NCBI RefSeq assembly: GCF_019279795.1
Contig: NC_056745.1
Location: 505,569,903 to 505,633,902, forward strand
DNA: 64,000 nt
From: Protopterus annectens
Taxonomy: Eukaryota > Chordata > Ceratodontiformes > Protopteridae
Reading direction: 5' to 3'
The notes under the pieces were generated by a model. It was not told the DNA's origin, searched no databases, and was given only the letters and a program-made list of their open reading frames with translations. Made by a program: the position numbers and the translations under genes. This document shows, one piece after another, positions 1 to 9,361 of this stretch. Position 1 is the stretch's first letter. Each line of letters opens with the position of its first letter.

Positions 1-40
1 TGGAGGACAGAGGCTGGAACAGAGGCACATATGTGGAAAA

Positions 41-241
41 AGTACAGTTTTGTACCTACCATAAATGTAGATGTTCGAGGATCTACATTGCTGCAGTCAT
101 AACCTGTGGGTAGTCCGCTGTCCTCGGTCGGCCCGAATACCAAAGAGTTAGGCTGGCGTCGGTCATGGCGCCCGGAGCTGACGTCAGTACGTAGTAGTAC
201 TTAAGCGCATGACCGACGCCATATCCTCAGTCTTTCTTGCC
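41..241. repeat. DIRS copy 1 inverted terminal repeat, 3' end of element
   Basis: Bases 85-241 are the inverted counterpart of 5322-5478 with only a few mismatches, for example one A/G difference in the GACGTCAGTACGTAG block. Bases 41-84 are an end-specific extension beginning AGTACAGTTTTGTACC. The reverse complement of that extension forms the first half of the internal complementary region at 382-481. The same extension opens DIRS copies 2 (25626) and 4 (62738). Confidence 0.92.
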
Positions 242-381
242 CCAGATGTCAGAAGACCTTAGAAAGGAAAGGCCAGAGTAAAAATAGTAAATACCCAACA
301 ACTACAAGTGAGAAAATAACAATTATCCCAAAGGAAAAAACAGCAACCCCAAACAATAGAGGGGAAGGAGGGAGGGAATAG

Positions 382-481
382 GACTGCAGCAATGTAGATC
401 CTCGAACATCTACATTTATGGTAGGTACAAAACTGTACTATGTTCTTCGTCTCACATTGCTGCAGTCATAACCTGTGGGTA
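382..481. repeat. DIRS copy 1 internal complementary region
   Basis: Bases 382-437 are the reverse complement of the element's outer left end (41-98). Bases 438-481 are the reverse complement of the outer right end (about 5449-5492). In the DIRS model this segment templates the junction of the circular intermediate. It reads the end junction as GAACAT followed by AGTAC, and this sets the element borders at 41 and 5492. Confidence 0.9.
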
Positions 482-516
482 GAATCCCAAAGCAAAGGAA
501 AAGGGAGGCTGGCAAA

Positions 517-1662
517 CTAAAAAGCATTAGGAGCTGCTAACATGCCCTGTAACACTGCAGTGGCAAACCCAGCCCTAGACTTGGAATAAAGAGGGAGATG
601 GTAATGCTTAGTAAAAGTGTGTACTGAACTCCAAGTAACTGCTTCCAAAATATCCTTAGTAGCTACCCCCCTCAAAAAGGCAGTAGATGTGGCAGTAGCC
701 CTAGTGGAATGAGGTCTGATCCCAGCAGGAACATTGTTCCCATGATGAGAATAACAAAAAGCAATACAATGACCAATCCACTTAGAAATAGTTTGCTTTG
801 AAACAGCTTTCCCTTGAGAAGCCAGAGCAAAAGAAATAAATAACTGTTGAGTCTGCCTGAACTCTTTAGTTCTGCTCAAATAATAACGTAGCTGCCTGTG
901 AATGTCCAAAGAATGCAAGACTTTTTCCCCCTTATTTTGGGGATCAGCATAAAAAGTAGGCAAATGAATGGACTGGTTCAAGGCCACATTAGAAATCACT
1001 TTAGGCATAAAAGTAGGGTTAGTACGCAAAGACACCCTATCCTTATGGAATACCAGAAAAGGTTCAACTGCCATGAGTGCCTGCAATTCAGAGACCCTCC
1101 TAGCAGAGGTAATGGCCAACAAAAAAGCAGTTTTCCAAGACAAAAACGTCAGCTCCGAAGTAGCTGCAGGTTCGAAAGGAGGTAAAGTAAGCTTCTCAAA
1201 CACAAAATTGAGATCCCAGGAAGGAGTAGGAGCTCTACGTGGGGGTCTTATATTTTTTGCCCCTCTAAGAAATTGCTTAAACAAAGGATGAGAAAATAAA
1301 GGAGGGTCACAATCATAGTGAGCAGAAATAGCTGCAGCATGAACCTTCACAGAGGAAAATGACAAACCCTTGTCTAGTAATTCAGTGAGGTATTGTAGCG
1401 TAAAACTCAAATTAGGTACTGAGACATCAAAGCCCTTGGCTGTGCTCCAAAGAAAAAATCTCCTCCATTTATCAGCATAAACTTTTCTAGTACTGGGCCG
1501 CCTGGCTTCCAAAATGACATCTAAAACCTGTTGAGGAAGCTGAGACCCCACCGGCTCTAAAACAGAATACGCCAGGCTGTTAGATGCAGGGACTGCACCC
1601 TGACATTGAGCAAATGATTGCTTGACTGGGACAACAAGTGAGGGATCTGTGGCAAAGGCCAA
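517..1662 (-). CDS. DIRS tyrosine recombinase (intact frame, 381 aa)
   Basis: This recombinase integrates the circular DIRS DNA by site-specific strand exchange. The frame is open for 381 residues. The N-terminal SAM-like DNA-binding part is at about residues 45-135 (ARRPSTRKVYADKWRRF, then VHAAAISAHY). The catalytic domain follows with the first Arg in SARRVSEL (R188/R189), the H-x-x-R motif in RPHSTRATA (H318, R321), a Trp/His pair in TWSSVHTF (W344, H348) and the nucleophile Tyr in TKHYHLPLY (Y354). All expected YR residues are present. The start codon is the first Met of the open frame and overlaps the end of the pol reading frames, so the true start could be internal or the protein could be made as a fusion. 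The same protein, with breaks, occurs at 26182-27100, 34323-35306 and 63226-64000. Confidence 0.9.
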   Translation of the reverse strand: MAFATDPSLVVPVKQSFAQCQGAVPASNSLAYSVLEPVGSQLPQQVLDVILEARRPSTRKVYADKWRRFFLWSTAKGFDVSVPNLSFTLQYLTELLDKGLSFSSVKVHAAAISAHYDCDPPLFSHPLFKQFLRGAKNIRPPRRAPTPSWDLNFVFEKLTLPPFEPAATSELTFLSWKTAFLLAITSARRVSELQALMAVEPFLVFHKDRVSLRTNPTFMPKVISNVALNQSIHLPTFYADPQNKGEKVLHSLDIHRQLRYYLSRTKEFRQTQQLFISFALASQGKAVSKQTISKWIGHCIAFCYSHHGNNVPAGIRPHSTRATATSTAFLRGVATKDILEAVTWSSVHTFTKHYHLPLYSKSRAGFATAVLQGMLAAPNAF

Positions 1663-1684
1663 GGAGGCTCCTGAATTAAACTCC

Positions 1685-2340
1685 TCAGCAGAGGATACCA
1701 GTGCTGAAGTGGCAATCTGGTGCTATTAGAATCATGCAAGGCTTGTCCCGCCTGACTTTCAAGAGTACCTTGGGAAGGAGAGGCAGAGGAGGAAAAGCAT
1801 AGACGTGAAGGTTGTTCCAACTGAAAGATAGAGCATCCACTTTCCAAGCTTTTGGGTGAAACATCTTTGTGCAAAATTTTGGTAGTTGGAAATTTAGTGG
1901 AGAAGCGAACAGATCTATGTCTGGAGTTCCCCAAGCCACTGTCAACTGTTGGAATACCTGAGGATCCAATTTCCACTCGTGGGGGTCCACAATTTGTCTG
2001 CTCAATACATCTGCTAGGGAGTTCTGTGCTCCTGGCAGAAACCGTGCTTGAAGAGTGATGTGCAAACTCAGAGCAGTTTCCCACAAAATCATTGCTTGTC
2101 TGCAAAGAGGGTAAGAATGGGTTCCTCCCTGCTTGTTGATGTACCACATGACTGTTGTGTTGTCTGTTCGAATCAACACCTGTCCTGGTTGAAGTAGGTC
2201 CTTGAAGGCCATCAGGGCAAATTGGACTGCTGACATCTCCTTCATGTTGATATGCAAATGCTGTAGTCTGGGAGGCCACGTGTCTTGAATCCCCAAGCCA
2301 AGTCCGAGGCATCTGTCGTTATGATCTGACTCACCTCTGG
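1685..2340 (-). pseudogene. DIRS copy 1 RNase H and Dam-methyltransferase-like segment (frameshifted)
   Basis: Downstream of the RT frame, the RNase H catalytic set can be traced across frames: an Asp in TTDASDLAWG, a Glu in HINMKEMSAV, an Asp in IRTDNTTVMWYINKQGG and a final Asp in SLADVLSR. It is followed by a conserved block with DLFASPLN, FHPKAWKVDALSFSW, YAFPPLPLL and MILIAPD. In DIRS elements this last region is the part assigned to a Dam-like methyltransferase domain; that assignment rests on position and family knowledge, as no catalytic DPPY-type motif was verified. The segment needs at least two frame changes (near 2330 and near 1730), so it is broken in this copy. Confidence 0.8.
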
Positions 2341-3555
2341 TCAGGTCAGAGAGAGTCCCTTGTTTAGGTGACATTCCTGCGCCCACCACAAGAATTCCTT
2401 CTGGATGCAAGGTATTATCCGAATGACAGTGTCCAAATCGTGGCAGTGTTGAGTCCATACAGTTTTGAGATACCATTGTAGCTTCCTCATATGCAGTTTG
2501 GCATTGGGAAGTACTAGAATGCAAGATGCCATGAACCCCAAGGCTTGAAGGACTGTCCTTGCAGTCAGCCTGGACAGTACTGATAACTGCTGGAAGTACA
2601 GGTGAAGAGTTCTTTGTTTGTCCGGGGTCAGAAAAGCCATCTGAGAAGCTGTATTCAGTCTCACACCCAGAAAGCACATGTCCTGAGAGGGTACTAGACT
2701 GGACTTTATTTCTATCACAGAATACCCTAGGCACCTTAAAACTGCCATTACATACTGTAGATGTTGAAGTAACTTGTCTTTGTCTTGAGCAAGAATCAGG
2801 CAATCGTCCAGATAAGGATAAATTTGTATTCCCCTCTGTCTGAAGAAAGCTATTACAGGAGCCAGAACTTTTGTGAACACCCTGGGAGCAGTAGATAAAC
2901 CAAAGGGCAATGCAGAGAACTGATAATGAGAAGTACCAGCCCGAAATCGCAGGAATCTCCTGCAGCTGGGCCTGATAGGAATGTGAAGATAGGCCTCTTT
3001 GAGATCCAGGGTTACCATCCAGTGATCTTTGCCTAGCATAGGCAGAAGTTGTTGTAATGTTAACATCTTGAACTTTGGAATGTCTAGGTAGGTATTGAGA
3101 ATGGACAAATCCAGAATTGGCCTCCAAGTGTTTCCTTTCTTTGGCACTAGGAATAGATGGGAATAAAACCCTAGGCCTACTTCTGACGGAGGTACCACCT
3201 GAATAGCTCCCATCTGTAAAAGCAAAGAAATTTGCTCCTGAGCCTCCAGCCTTTGCTGAGGAGGCACATCCGGCATGCCTTTGAAAGGAGGAAAAGTGTG
3301 AAAGTAAAACTTGTAACCTTGATTTATTATTTCCAACACCCATTTGTCCTGGGTGACCAAATGCCAGTTTTGCTTGAAAAGTGCCAACTTTCCTCCTAGA
3401 GGAGCTGCCAGAAAAGAAGGGCCTGGCAGCTGAAGATACAGGTCATTGGGTCTGTTTACGAAAAGGCTGACCCCTGCCCTCACCAGAAGACTGTGCAGGA
3501 GAACTCCAAGTCCTAGGTCTGAAAGAATCCTGAGCGTGAGCCCTGCCTCTACCAC
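2341..3555 (-). CDS. DIRS reverse transcriptase (open 404-aa frame)
   Basis: This enzyme copies the DIRS RNA into DNA. The RT fold begins around residue 52 with a block shared by all copies here (LGGKLALFKQNWHLVTQDKW). Motif A is VTLDLKEAYLHIP (D184), the next block is SALPFGLSTAPRVFTK, and the catalytic box is YPYLDD (D250, D251). YLDD is the usual form in DIRS and Ty3-like RTs. The open frame starts in the gag tail, overlapping gag by about 110 bases, so the first 50 residues may not be translated; no special frameshift signal was recognised. The frame stops at 2341, just before the RNase H aspartate. The sister copy of this region is at 28341-29171. Confidence 0.88.
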   Translation of the reverse strand: MVEAGLTLRILSDLGLGVLLHSLLVRAGVSLFVNRPNDLYLQLPGPSFLAAPLGGKLALFKQNWHLVTQDKWVLEIINQGYKFYFHTFPPFKGMPDVPPQQRLEAQEQISLLLQMGAIQVVPPSEVGLGFYSHLFLVPKKGNTWRPILDLSILNTYLDIPKFKMLTLQQLLPMLGKDHWMVTLDLKEAYLHIPIRPSCRRFLRFRAGTSHYQFSALPFGLSTAPRVFTKVLAPVIAFFRQRGIQIYPYLDDCLILAQDKDKLLQHLQYVMAVLRCLGYSVIEIKSSLVPSQDMCFLGVRLNTASQMAFLTPDKQRTLHLYFQQLSVLSRLTARTVLQALGFMASCILVLPNAKLHMRKLQWYLKTVWTQHCHDLDTVIRIIPCIQKEFLWWAQECHLNKGLSLT

Positions 3556-5177
3556 GTCTAGGCCTGCCCTTAGACTGAAAATCCGAAGAAGGGTAGGACC
3601 ATCCTCTAGCAGGCCAATTCCTGCTAAACTTAGGGGGCTGCACCTGCAAAAAATCCTTGACCGTCTGCATAGACTTAGCTTTATCTTCCATCTTTTTCAA
3701 AACTGACTCCACAGGAGAACCAAAAAGAACTTCAGATTGAAGAGGAGCATCCAAAATCCGAGCTTTAACATGCTCTGACAAATTTTGATCCTTAAGCCAG
3801 GCATGTCTGCGAATAACTGAACCAGTAGCAGCTACCCTGGATGAAGCCTGAAGAGCATCGAAACCACACTGCAAAGAATGTTTTCCAACTTGATCTGAAG
3901 CATGAACCAACTCCTGCAATTCCTTACACTCTATACCCTCAGATAAAGCATCCACCTTAGATTTCAATTGGCCTAACAAAGTTCTGATACTTCAGCATAT
4001 GAAACTGGCAATTTAAAGCCCTCATAGCTAACGTAGAAGAGGTGTACACTTTTTTCCCCCACCTATCCAACGCTCTAGAATCTTTGTCCAAAGGAACTGG
4101 ATTCTTAACCACAGAAGCCCTGACACCCTTCGCCCTTGAATGATAGTTTCGGGTCAGCTCTAGGACTCTTATACAAATATTTATGTGCTTCTGGAACTCT
4201 GTAATATCTGTCTGGCTTGACAGGGGCAGGGGGTAAAGAATCAGGATTAAGTGAAGCTTCAGAAAAAACATCCTGAACAACATCTAAGACAGGGGGAATA
4301 GCCAAAGGCCTATGTTATGGTAAAAACAAAAATTCCCTAAGCCTTTTTCGAGAATCTGAAAAATCCTGACCTTCCCACTTGAAATGTTCCCTCATGGAAT
4401 GTAAAGTTTCAGAAAAGGAAAAATCCTCTGGAGGAGAAGCAGAAGGACAGGAATCCTCTGCATCCGAATCTGAATAGGGAGGGTAATCCTGAATATCCTC
4501 AGCTGAGGACTCAGAGTAGTCTGAAGAATGCTCCATTCCCTCCAAATCTGTATCCACCCTAGGCCTCTTCTCTGGGGGGGGCAAAGATCCCCTGATCAAA
4601 GTAATCAAATCCTCTGCCATTTTCAACATATGTTTTTTAGGAACAGAAGCTGAAGAACTAGGGCTATGGCCAGTACCAGTAAGACCAGGCTTAGCCTTAG
4701 CATGGCCTTTAGCCACTGAGGTAGTAGGCCTAATAGCCTTTTGTAAGGCTGGAACTACAGATACCTGAGAAGCACCCTCGGCCTGGCCTAACTCCTGAGA
4801 GGCCAACTCCTGCAAAAGTAAAGGTTCCCCCTGGGATTCAGCCGAGACCTCGGCCGGAGCCACAGATTCAACCGGAGGTTCCATAGAACCGGCGTCCGCA
4901 ACGGACGACTCATCCGGTTTAGACCTTAAAGATTTATCTTTACGTTTTTTAGCGTAGCGGCCGGAGGATCCGACGGCATGTTGTAGTTACACCGCTTACC
5001 GAAAACAAGCCTGGCACAGTCTAATCTTCGTTTAATGGTGCGCTTATTAAATCTAGCGCAAAAGCGACACCCGACTACGTCGTGTTCAGGCCTCAAGCAA
5101 GGAATACAGAGAGAATGATAGTCCCTATGAGGTATCTGTTTCCCACAAGAAATACAATTATTAACCTTTTCTGACAT
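3443..5177 (-). pseudogene. DIRS copy 1 gag-like protein (frameshifts and a stop)
   Basis: The likely start is the Met of MSEKVNNCISCGKQIP at 5177, since DIRS copy 2 conserves the same Met. The N-terminus is a Cys/His cluster (CISC, then HSLCIPC, then H, then CRFC) that looks like a zinc-binding module. An acidic Ser/Pro-rich middle follows (PPPEKRPR, then PPYSDSDAED). The C-terminal half is conserved (SVIRRHAWLKDQ, then ILDAPL, then LFGSP, then FLQVQPPKFSRNWP) and ends in an Arg/Gly-rich tail likely to bind nucleic acid. Lesions seen against copy 2 are a frameshift near 4960, a stop replacing Gln at about 4314, and frameshifts near 4200 and 3970. Confidence 0.8.
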
Positions 5178-5321
5178 CCAGATTAACTGAGGCAATAAAA
5201 GACAAAAATTTTCCCCAACGGGGTACTTAGCCCAACTTGGTCTTCGGTCTGAAACTCGATAATTGAAAATTTCAGAATGCCGAACGGCACTTGCAAACGC
5301 TGCTTCTGCTTCGGACCACGC

Positions 5322-5492
5322 GGCAAGAAAGACTGAGGATATGGCGTCGGTCATGCGCTTAAGTACTACTACGTATTGACGTCAGCTCCGGGCGCCATGA
5401 CCGATGCCAGCCTAACTCTTTGGTATTCGGGCCGACCGAGGACAGCGGACTACCCACAGGTTATGACTGCAGCAATGTGAGACGAAGAACAT
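5322..5492. repeat. DIRS copy 1 inverted terminal repeat, 5' end of element
   Basis: This is the reverse complement of 85-241, plus a 14-bp outer extension (5479-5492) ending GACGAAGAACAT. It lies immediately upstream of gag on the minus strand, so any element promoter is expected here or just inside. That is inference; I could not define a promoter motif. Confidence 0.9.
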
Positions 5493-5758
5493 CTGTTGCC
5501 ATACACGAAGCAAGTTGCTAGTGTTACAGGATAGTCTGCAACATACCCTTAGTCAAGGAATTGAGATTAGAAACAGAAATAGATGTAGCCGTCTACTGAT
5601 AGCACTCAACACACACACTGCCAGTGTAATATCTAACACAGGACCTGTGTGGTGGACAGACAAAACATGATAGGCATACCTCTGGCCAGCAAGAGGATAG
5701 GCCCACAGTTGTGAGCTATACAGACAGACTGTGTTCCAAGGTAAACTAGTATGTACAT

Positions 5759-5801
<43 letters not shown>

Positions 5802-7788
5802 CACCAGTACTATACAAAGCATAACACAACTCTACTCACAGTCTGTCTGTAGTTCCTGATCCTCCTACAAATATGTGGCTGCGTTGAGTGTGCCAGTTCT
5901 CCTGTAAGAGGTATTGCTACCTACTGTATGTAACACTGATGCCCACACACAGGAAGGATGTCCATCACACAGGAAATGTAAAGGGACCATGCCCACATGA
6001 TGCAGGGTTTTATAGTGGGTGGTTGCCATGACAGTGGTAATTGGAAGTACTACACATGTGTAATCACATACATATGGCTATCTGGATAAGTATATGTACA
6101 TATATTTCCACCATATGTCCTGGAGATGGAGTGTAGCCCTACCCCAGCCCCTATAGTCTCAAAGTCGTAGTGCAAGGGGATGTCAGGTATGTAAAGCAGG
6201 TATATTAGTAGACTATTGCTACTGTCATTGGGATTGCCTTCACAGACATGGTGTATGTGCGAGGTCACATCTGCTTATGTCATGTGTGCCATTGCCTACT
6301 GACAGACATCCTAAGGACATCATTGTAAAGTACCGCTGCTAGCACGTAATGCCCCTGTGGACTGCAGCAGAGATATTGGCCAATATATGTGGAAATTCCG
6401 ACATGCTCTGTACAGTCCAGAGGTATACACATAAGCCCTTAGTGCAAAATATGTGTACCATGCCTGACAACATGGATGTAGACAGCCATGTAGATGGGTA
6501 TAACACACGACTGGTATACATTTGCCACCATAGGTTAGGCATTCACACACCCCTGTCTGGTCTGACACGCTGACCGCTGGTACAGGGGTGCCATGGCCAC
6601 ATACTACCCACTAGATATTGGCATACATCTGTACAGCATCCCACTGCTCTGTCTGACATACGTGACTTTTAAGGGAGGTCCAGCAGCAGTACATCTGGCA
6701 AGTATCTCCACATGACATCTCACTGGGTAAGTGCACTAAGCAGCTAGGCATGTAACAATGCACTGTGCAGGCTACAGGCAGACTGGCTCAACACTGGCCT
6801 ACATCTCCTATGGGGGAATGCACATGTACCAACATATATAGCAGGCTCAATAGGCATGTCGCAGCACAGGGTAAGATATACCTGTGTAAAAGTGCATAAC
6901 CACAACCAATGTGAACACAGCCACATATGGTAAGATTGCATAATGTTACAGTATATGGACTATCTGTTCTACACCATCCTCATCCTCAGACTGATCCTAC
7001 ATATACTGGGCTGCTACACAGTTTGGTCTGATGGCTGACTGTGGTATGGGGCATGTGTGTGTATGGCCCTACAAACATGTACACCAATACGGTACCATAC
7101 AGTGGAGCAGTATGTAACATTAGCTAGGAGGGGAACTAGAACAATGACATCTACCACAGTCTGTACACAGGCTAAAGTACATATTAACAATACACGCACT
7201 ATCGACATTCACCATAAGTACACAGACATCAGTACTGTACAAACATTCAGGGAATGTCCAGGTTATGTCATGAAATATAACCCCTACTGTACATAACATG
7301 TGTAGCAGTCTGATATATCACTGTCTTGTTATCAGATAGGATGACACTAATTATGGTGTACAGCACATATGCACCACTTCATGCATGACATATGTACAAA
7401 GTTTGACAGAGGTGTGGCTGGAAGCACATACACAGGGCCAGTATTGACATGTTGCTGTGATAACCTCATACATTTACTGTTGTAACGGGGATTTTGTTGC
7501 AACATATGTCCTAAGAGGGATATGAACTCAGTAACTGTCATGGCTTTCACCATCTACAGACTGCAATCTTCACACTACCTTCTGCAGTCCACAGATAGAT
7601 GCTCCGCGGGTAACACATGAAACCAAAGGCACAACACTGCCCAGTCCGCAGATGACCCTGCAGATAGGGATTCCTCATAAACATGGAACTGCCATGGCAG
7701 GTATTGAGACATGTACAACCATATCCACACATACACTGTTAAACCAACATTACTCCAAGTGCAGTATAGCAGCACTTACAGTATGCAG
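5493..7788. other. Gene-free CA/TG-rich stretch
   Basis: No coding region, RNA gene or known repeat is recognisable. The sequence is rich in ACA, TGT, TACA and ATGT words with few CpG. The many short open frames have low-complexity translations and no family resemblance. The same texture returns at 9450-13100, so both may belong to one old non-coding unit. Confidence 0.6.
5759..5798. repeat. (AC)n microsatellite
   Basis: An uninterrupted AC dinucleotide run of about 40 bases. Translated on the minus strand it yields a Val-Cys string, which is an artefact. Confidence 0.97.
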
Positions 7789-8712
7789 TCAGGTCAGGCA
7801 CATCCCCCTCCTGTTTGTTGCCCTGTTTCCACAGTGTATGTTGTTAGAGGTAAATCCCCTATTTTCCAAAATTCCCTTTAAGTTGTGACTGTTCCTAAAG
7901 ACAAATTTAGGACCTTCGCCTAAAATCCTTTTGATGTCCTCATTACCATTAATGATCTTCCAGTTGTCAACAACAATCTGTCTGATCAGAGATCCATCAG
8001 AACTGGTGTCAAAGGAACACAAGGCATCGATGTTATAGCCATTCCTTAGTCCATTCTGATGCTGACTGCTGTTGATGGAACTGGGAAAATCAATGATGGG
8101 TTTAAAAATACTATCACGTTTACCAAGAATTTCCTCACTAGCTAGTGCTAATTCCTGAAAATCATACCCTCTGTGTATGAATAAAGACAAAACAGTGTGA
8201 AATTCCTCTATCAAGTCACCCTGTTTGGATGTCATCCGACTCACTCGTATAAACTGCCCTCGAGGAATGTTCCTGATGGTGTGTTTAGGGTGGTTACTGG
8301 AGTGGTGCAAATACCCATTGGTAAATGTCTCCTTGCGGTGAATCCTACTGTGCATACGTTGTTCATCTGTATCCCAATATAAACATACATCTAAAAAATT
8401 CACTGTGGTACCAACATTTCCCAAGGTGAATTTCACATAATCTGAGATGGAATTCATGTCTTTGAAAAACTCATTAACTACAGTGAAATCACCTTCAATG
8501 ATGAAAAATAAATCGTCAATGTAACGACAAAAAAACTGGATGTTAAATTTGTGTTTCAAAATGGGTAACGCCTCAAACTCCCAAAAAGCCATTACTATAT
8601 TTGCAAAAGCGGGGGCTGCTGGGGACCCCATCGCTACCCCCTTCTTCTGTCTATAATAGTTGTTACCAAAAAGAAAAATGTTGTTTTCTAAAATTTTGGA
8701 AAATAGCACCTT
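7789..8712 (-). pseudogene. PLE reverse transcriptase, C-terminal part (inverted segment)
   Basis: A continuous open frame holds Penelope RT blocks in order: FLFGNNYYRQKKGVAMGSP followed by APAFANIVM, the catalytic RYIDDLFFI (YIDD), NFLDVCLYWD, a Lys/Thr-rich thumb region (RKETFTNGYLHHSSNHP) and the linker GPKFVFRNSHNLKGILENRG. These are family features of Penelope RTs, which are telomerase-related. The N-terminal third of the RT (fingers and the first catalytic Asp) is absent, and the endonuclease is not downstream in this orientation. It is therefore a fragment, even though its frame is clean for more than 300 residues. Confidence 0.85.
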
Positions 8713-9232
8713 AGTGCCACCAACCATTAATACTAACAAGACTGGGATGCATGTTTGCCATAGTTGCAACATGTGTCGATTTATTTCAGAGGGACCTTAC
8801 ATCAAAATAGACACCTTTGACAGGACCTTCAAAGTACCCTGTTATGTTGATTGTAAAACAAAGGGGGTGGTTTACATTGGTCAATGTTCTGGTTGCTCTG
8901 CATACTATATAGGTATGACTACTCGTTGTTTAAATGTTAGAATCAGAGAGCATCTTTATAGTATCAAAACGTGTGATGAAAACGCCTTGTACAAACATAC
9001 CAAAATTTGTAATGGATATAAGAAATTTTTGTTTTCAGTTTTAGAGGTTGTGCATGCTGATCTTAGGGCAGGAGATTATAAGAATTTTTTAGAACAGCGT
9101 GAAACTGTGTGGCAGATAAAACTTAAATCGGACAAGTTCCCTGGCCTCAATGATTACATTAACATTAAATGTTTTTTAAAACACAGGAAACTACAAGTGA
9201 ATAAGGGATTGGATTCTTTTTGTTTTTTTTAA
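8711..9232 (+). pseudogene. PLE GIY-YIG endonuclease domain (plus-strand segment)
   Basis: The frame reads a Cys pair region (HVCHSCNMCRFI), then the GIY-YIG core with GVVYIGQCSGCSAYYIGMTT, RCLNVRIREHLYS and a downstream EQRETVWQIKLKS block where the catalytic Glu is expected. Penelope endonucleases nick target DNA to prime reverse transcription. The open frame extends upstream to 8660, but residues before about 8711 come from the inversion junction and are not native. It ends at 9232 in an AT-rich 3' UTR with T and A runs. Confidence 0.85.
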
Positions 9233-9339
9233 AAAAACAGAATGTTTTTTTAAATAATTAGTTTGATTGATTTTAATTAAGTAATTGCTTGTTAATTGTT
9301 TGGTTATTTAAATGCATTGAATCATGGTCTTTTTGTATT

Positions 9340-9361
9340 CTGAAGAAGTTTTTACGAAAGC
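9340..9361 (+). ncRNA. Hammerhead-ribozyme-like core in PLE 3' region (tentative)
   Basis: The string CTGAAGAAG is followed eight bases later by CGAAAG. This matches the hammerhead core pattern CUGANGA and GAAA, and PLEs are established carriers of hammerhead ribozymes. Stem II would be very short, and I could not assign stems I and III or the cleavage site. It may be a decayed ribozyme or chance. Confidence 0.3.

Larger units (their letters stand above)
41..5492 (-). mobile_element. DIRS-type tyrosine-recombinase retrotransposon, copy 1 (near full length)
   Basis: This 5.45 kb element reads on the minus strand in the order gag, RT, RNase H, methyltransferase-like segment, tyrosine recombinase (YR). 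It has 157-bp inverted terminal repeats (85-241 and 5322-5478), a 44-bp extension on one end and a 14-bp extension on the other. Downstream of YR lies an internal complementary region (382-481) that is the reverse complement of both ends joined. That geometry is diagnostic of the DIRS group, which replicates through a circular DNA and integrates with a recombinase instead of a DDE integrase. The YR and RT frames are open, but gag and the RNase H region carry frameshifts and stops, so the copy looks recently dead. The flanks (ending GGAAAA on the left, CTGTTGCC on the right) show no target-site duplication. Confidence 0.93.

Noticed and set aside
898-1291. Plus-strand open frames over the YR gene
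   Set aside because: They are antisense shadows of the recombinase frame with no family resemblance.
5553-5822. Open frame with a Val-Cys repeat
   Set aside because: It is the translation of an (AC)n microsatellite with no other protein feature.
6050-7775. Several 60-80 codon open frames on both strands
   Set aside because: Low-complexity Cys/His/Tyr-rich translations of CA/TG-rich DNA; no conserved motif, overlapping frames on both strands.
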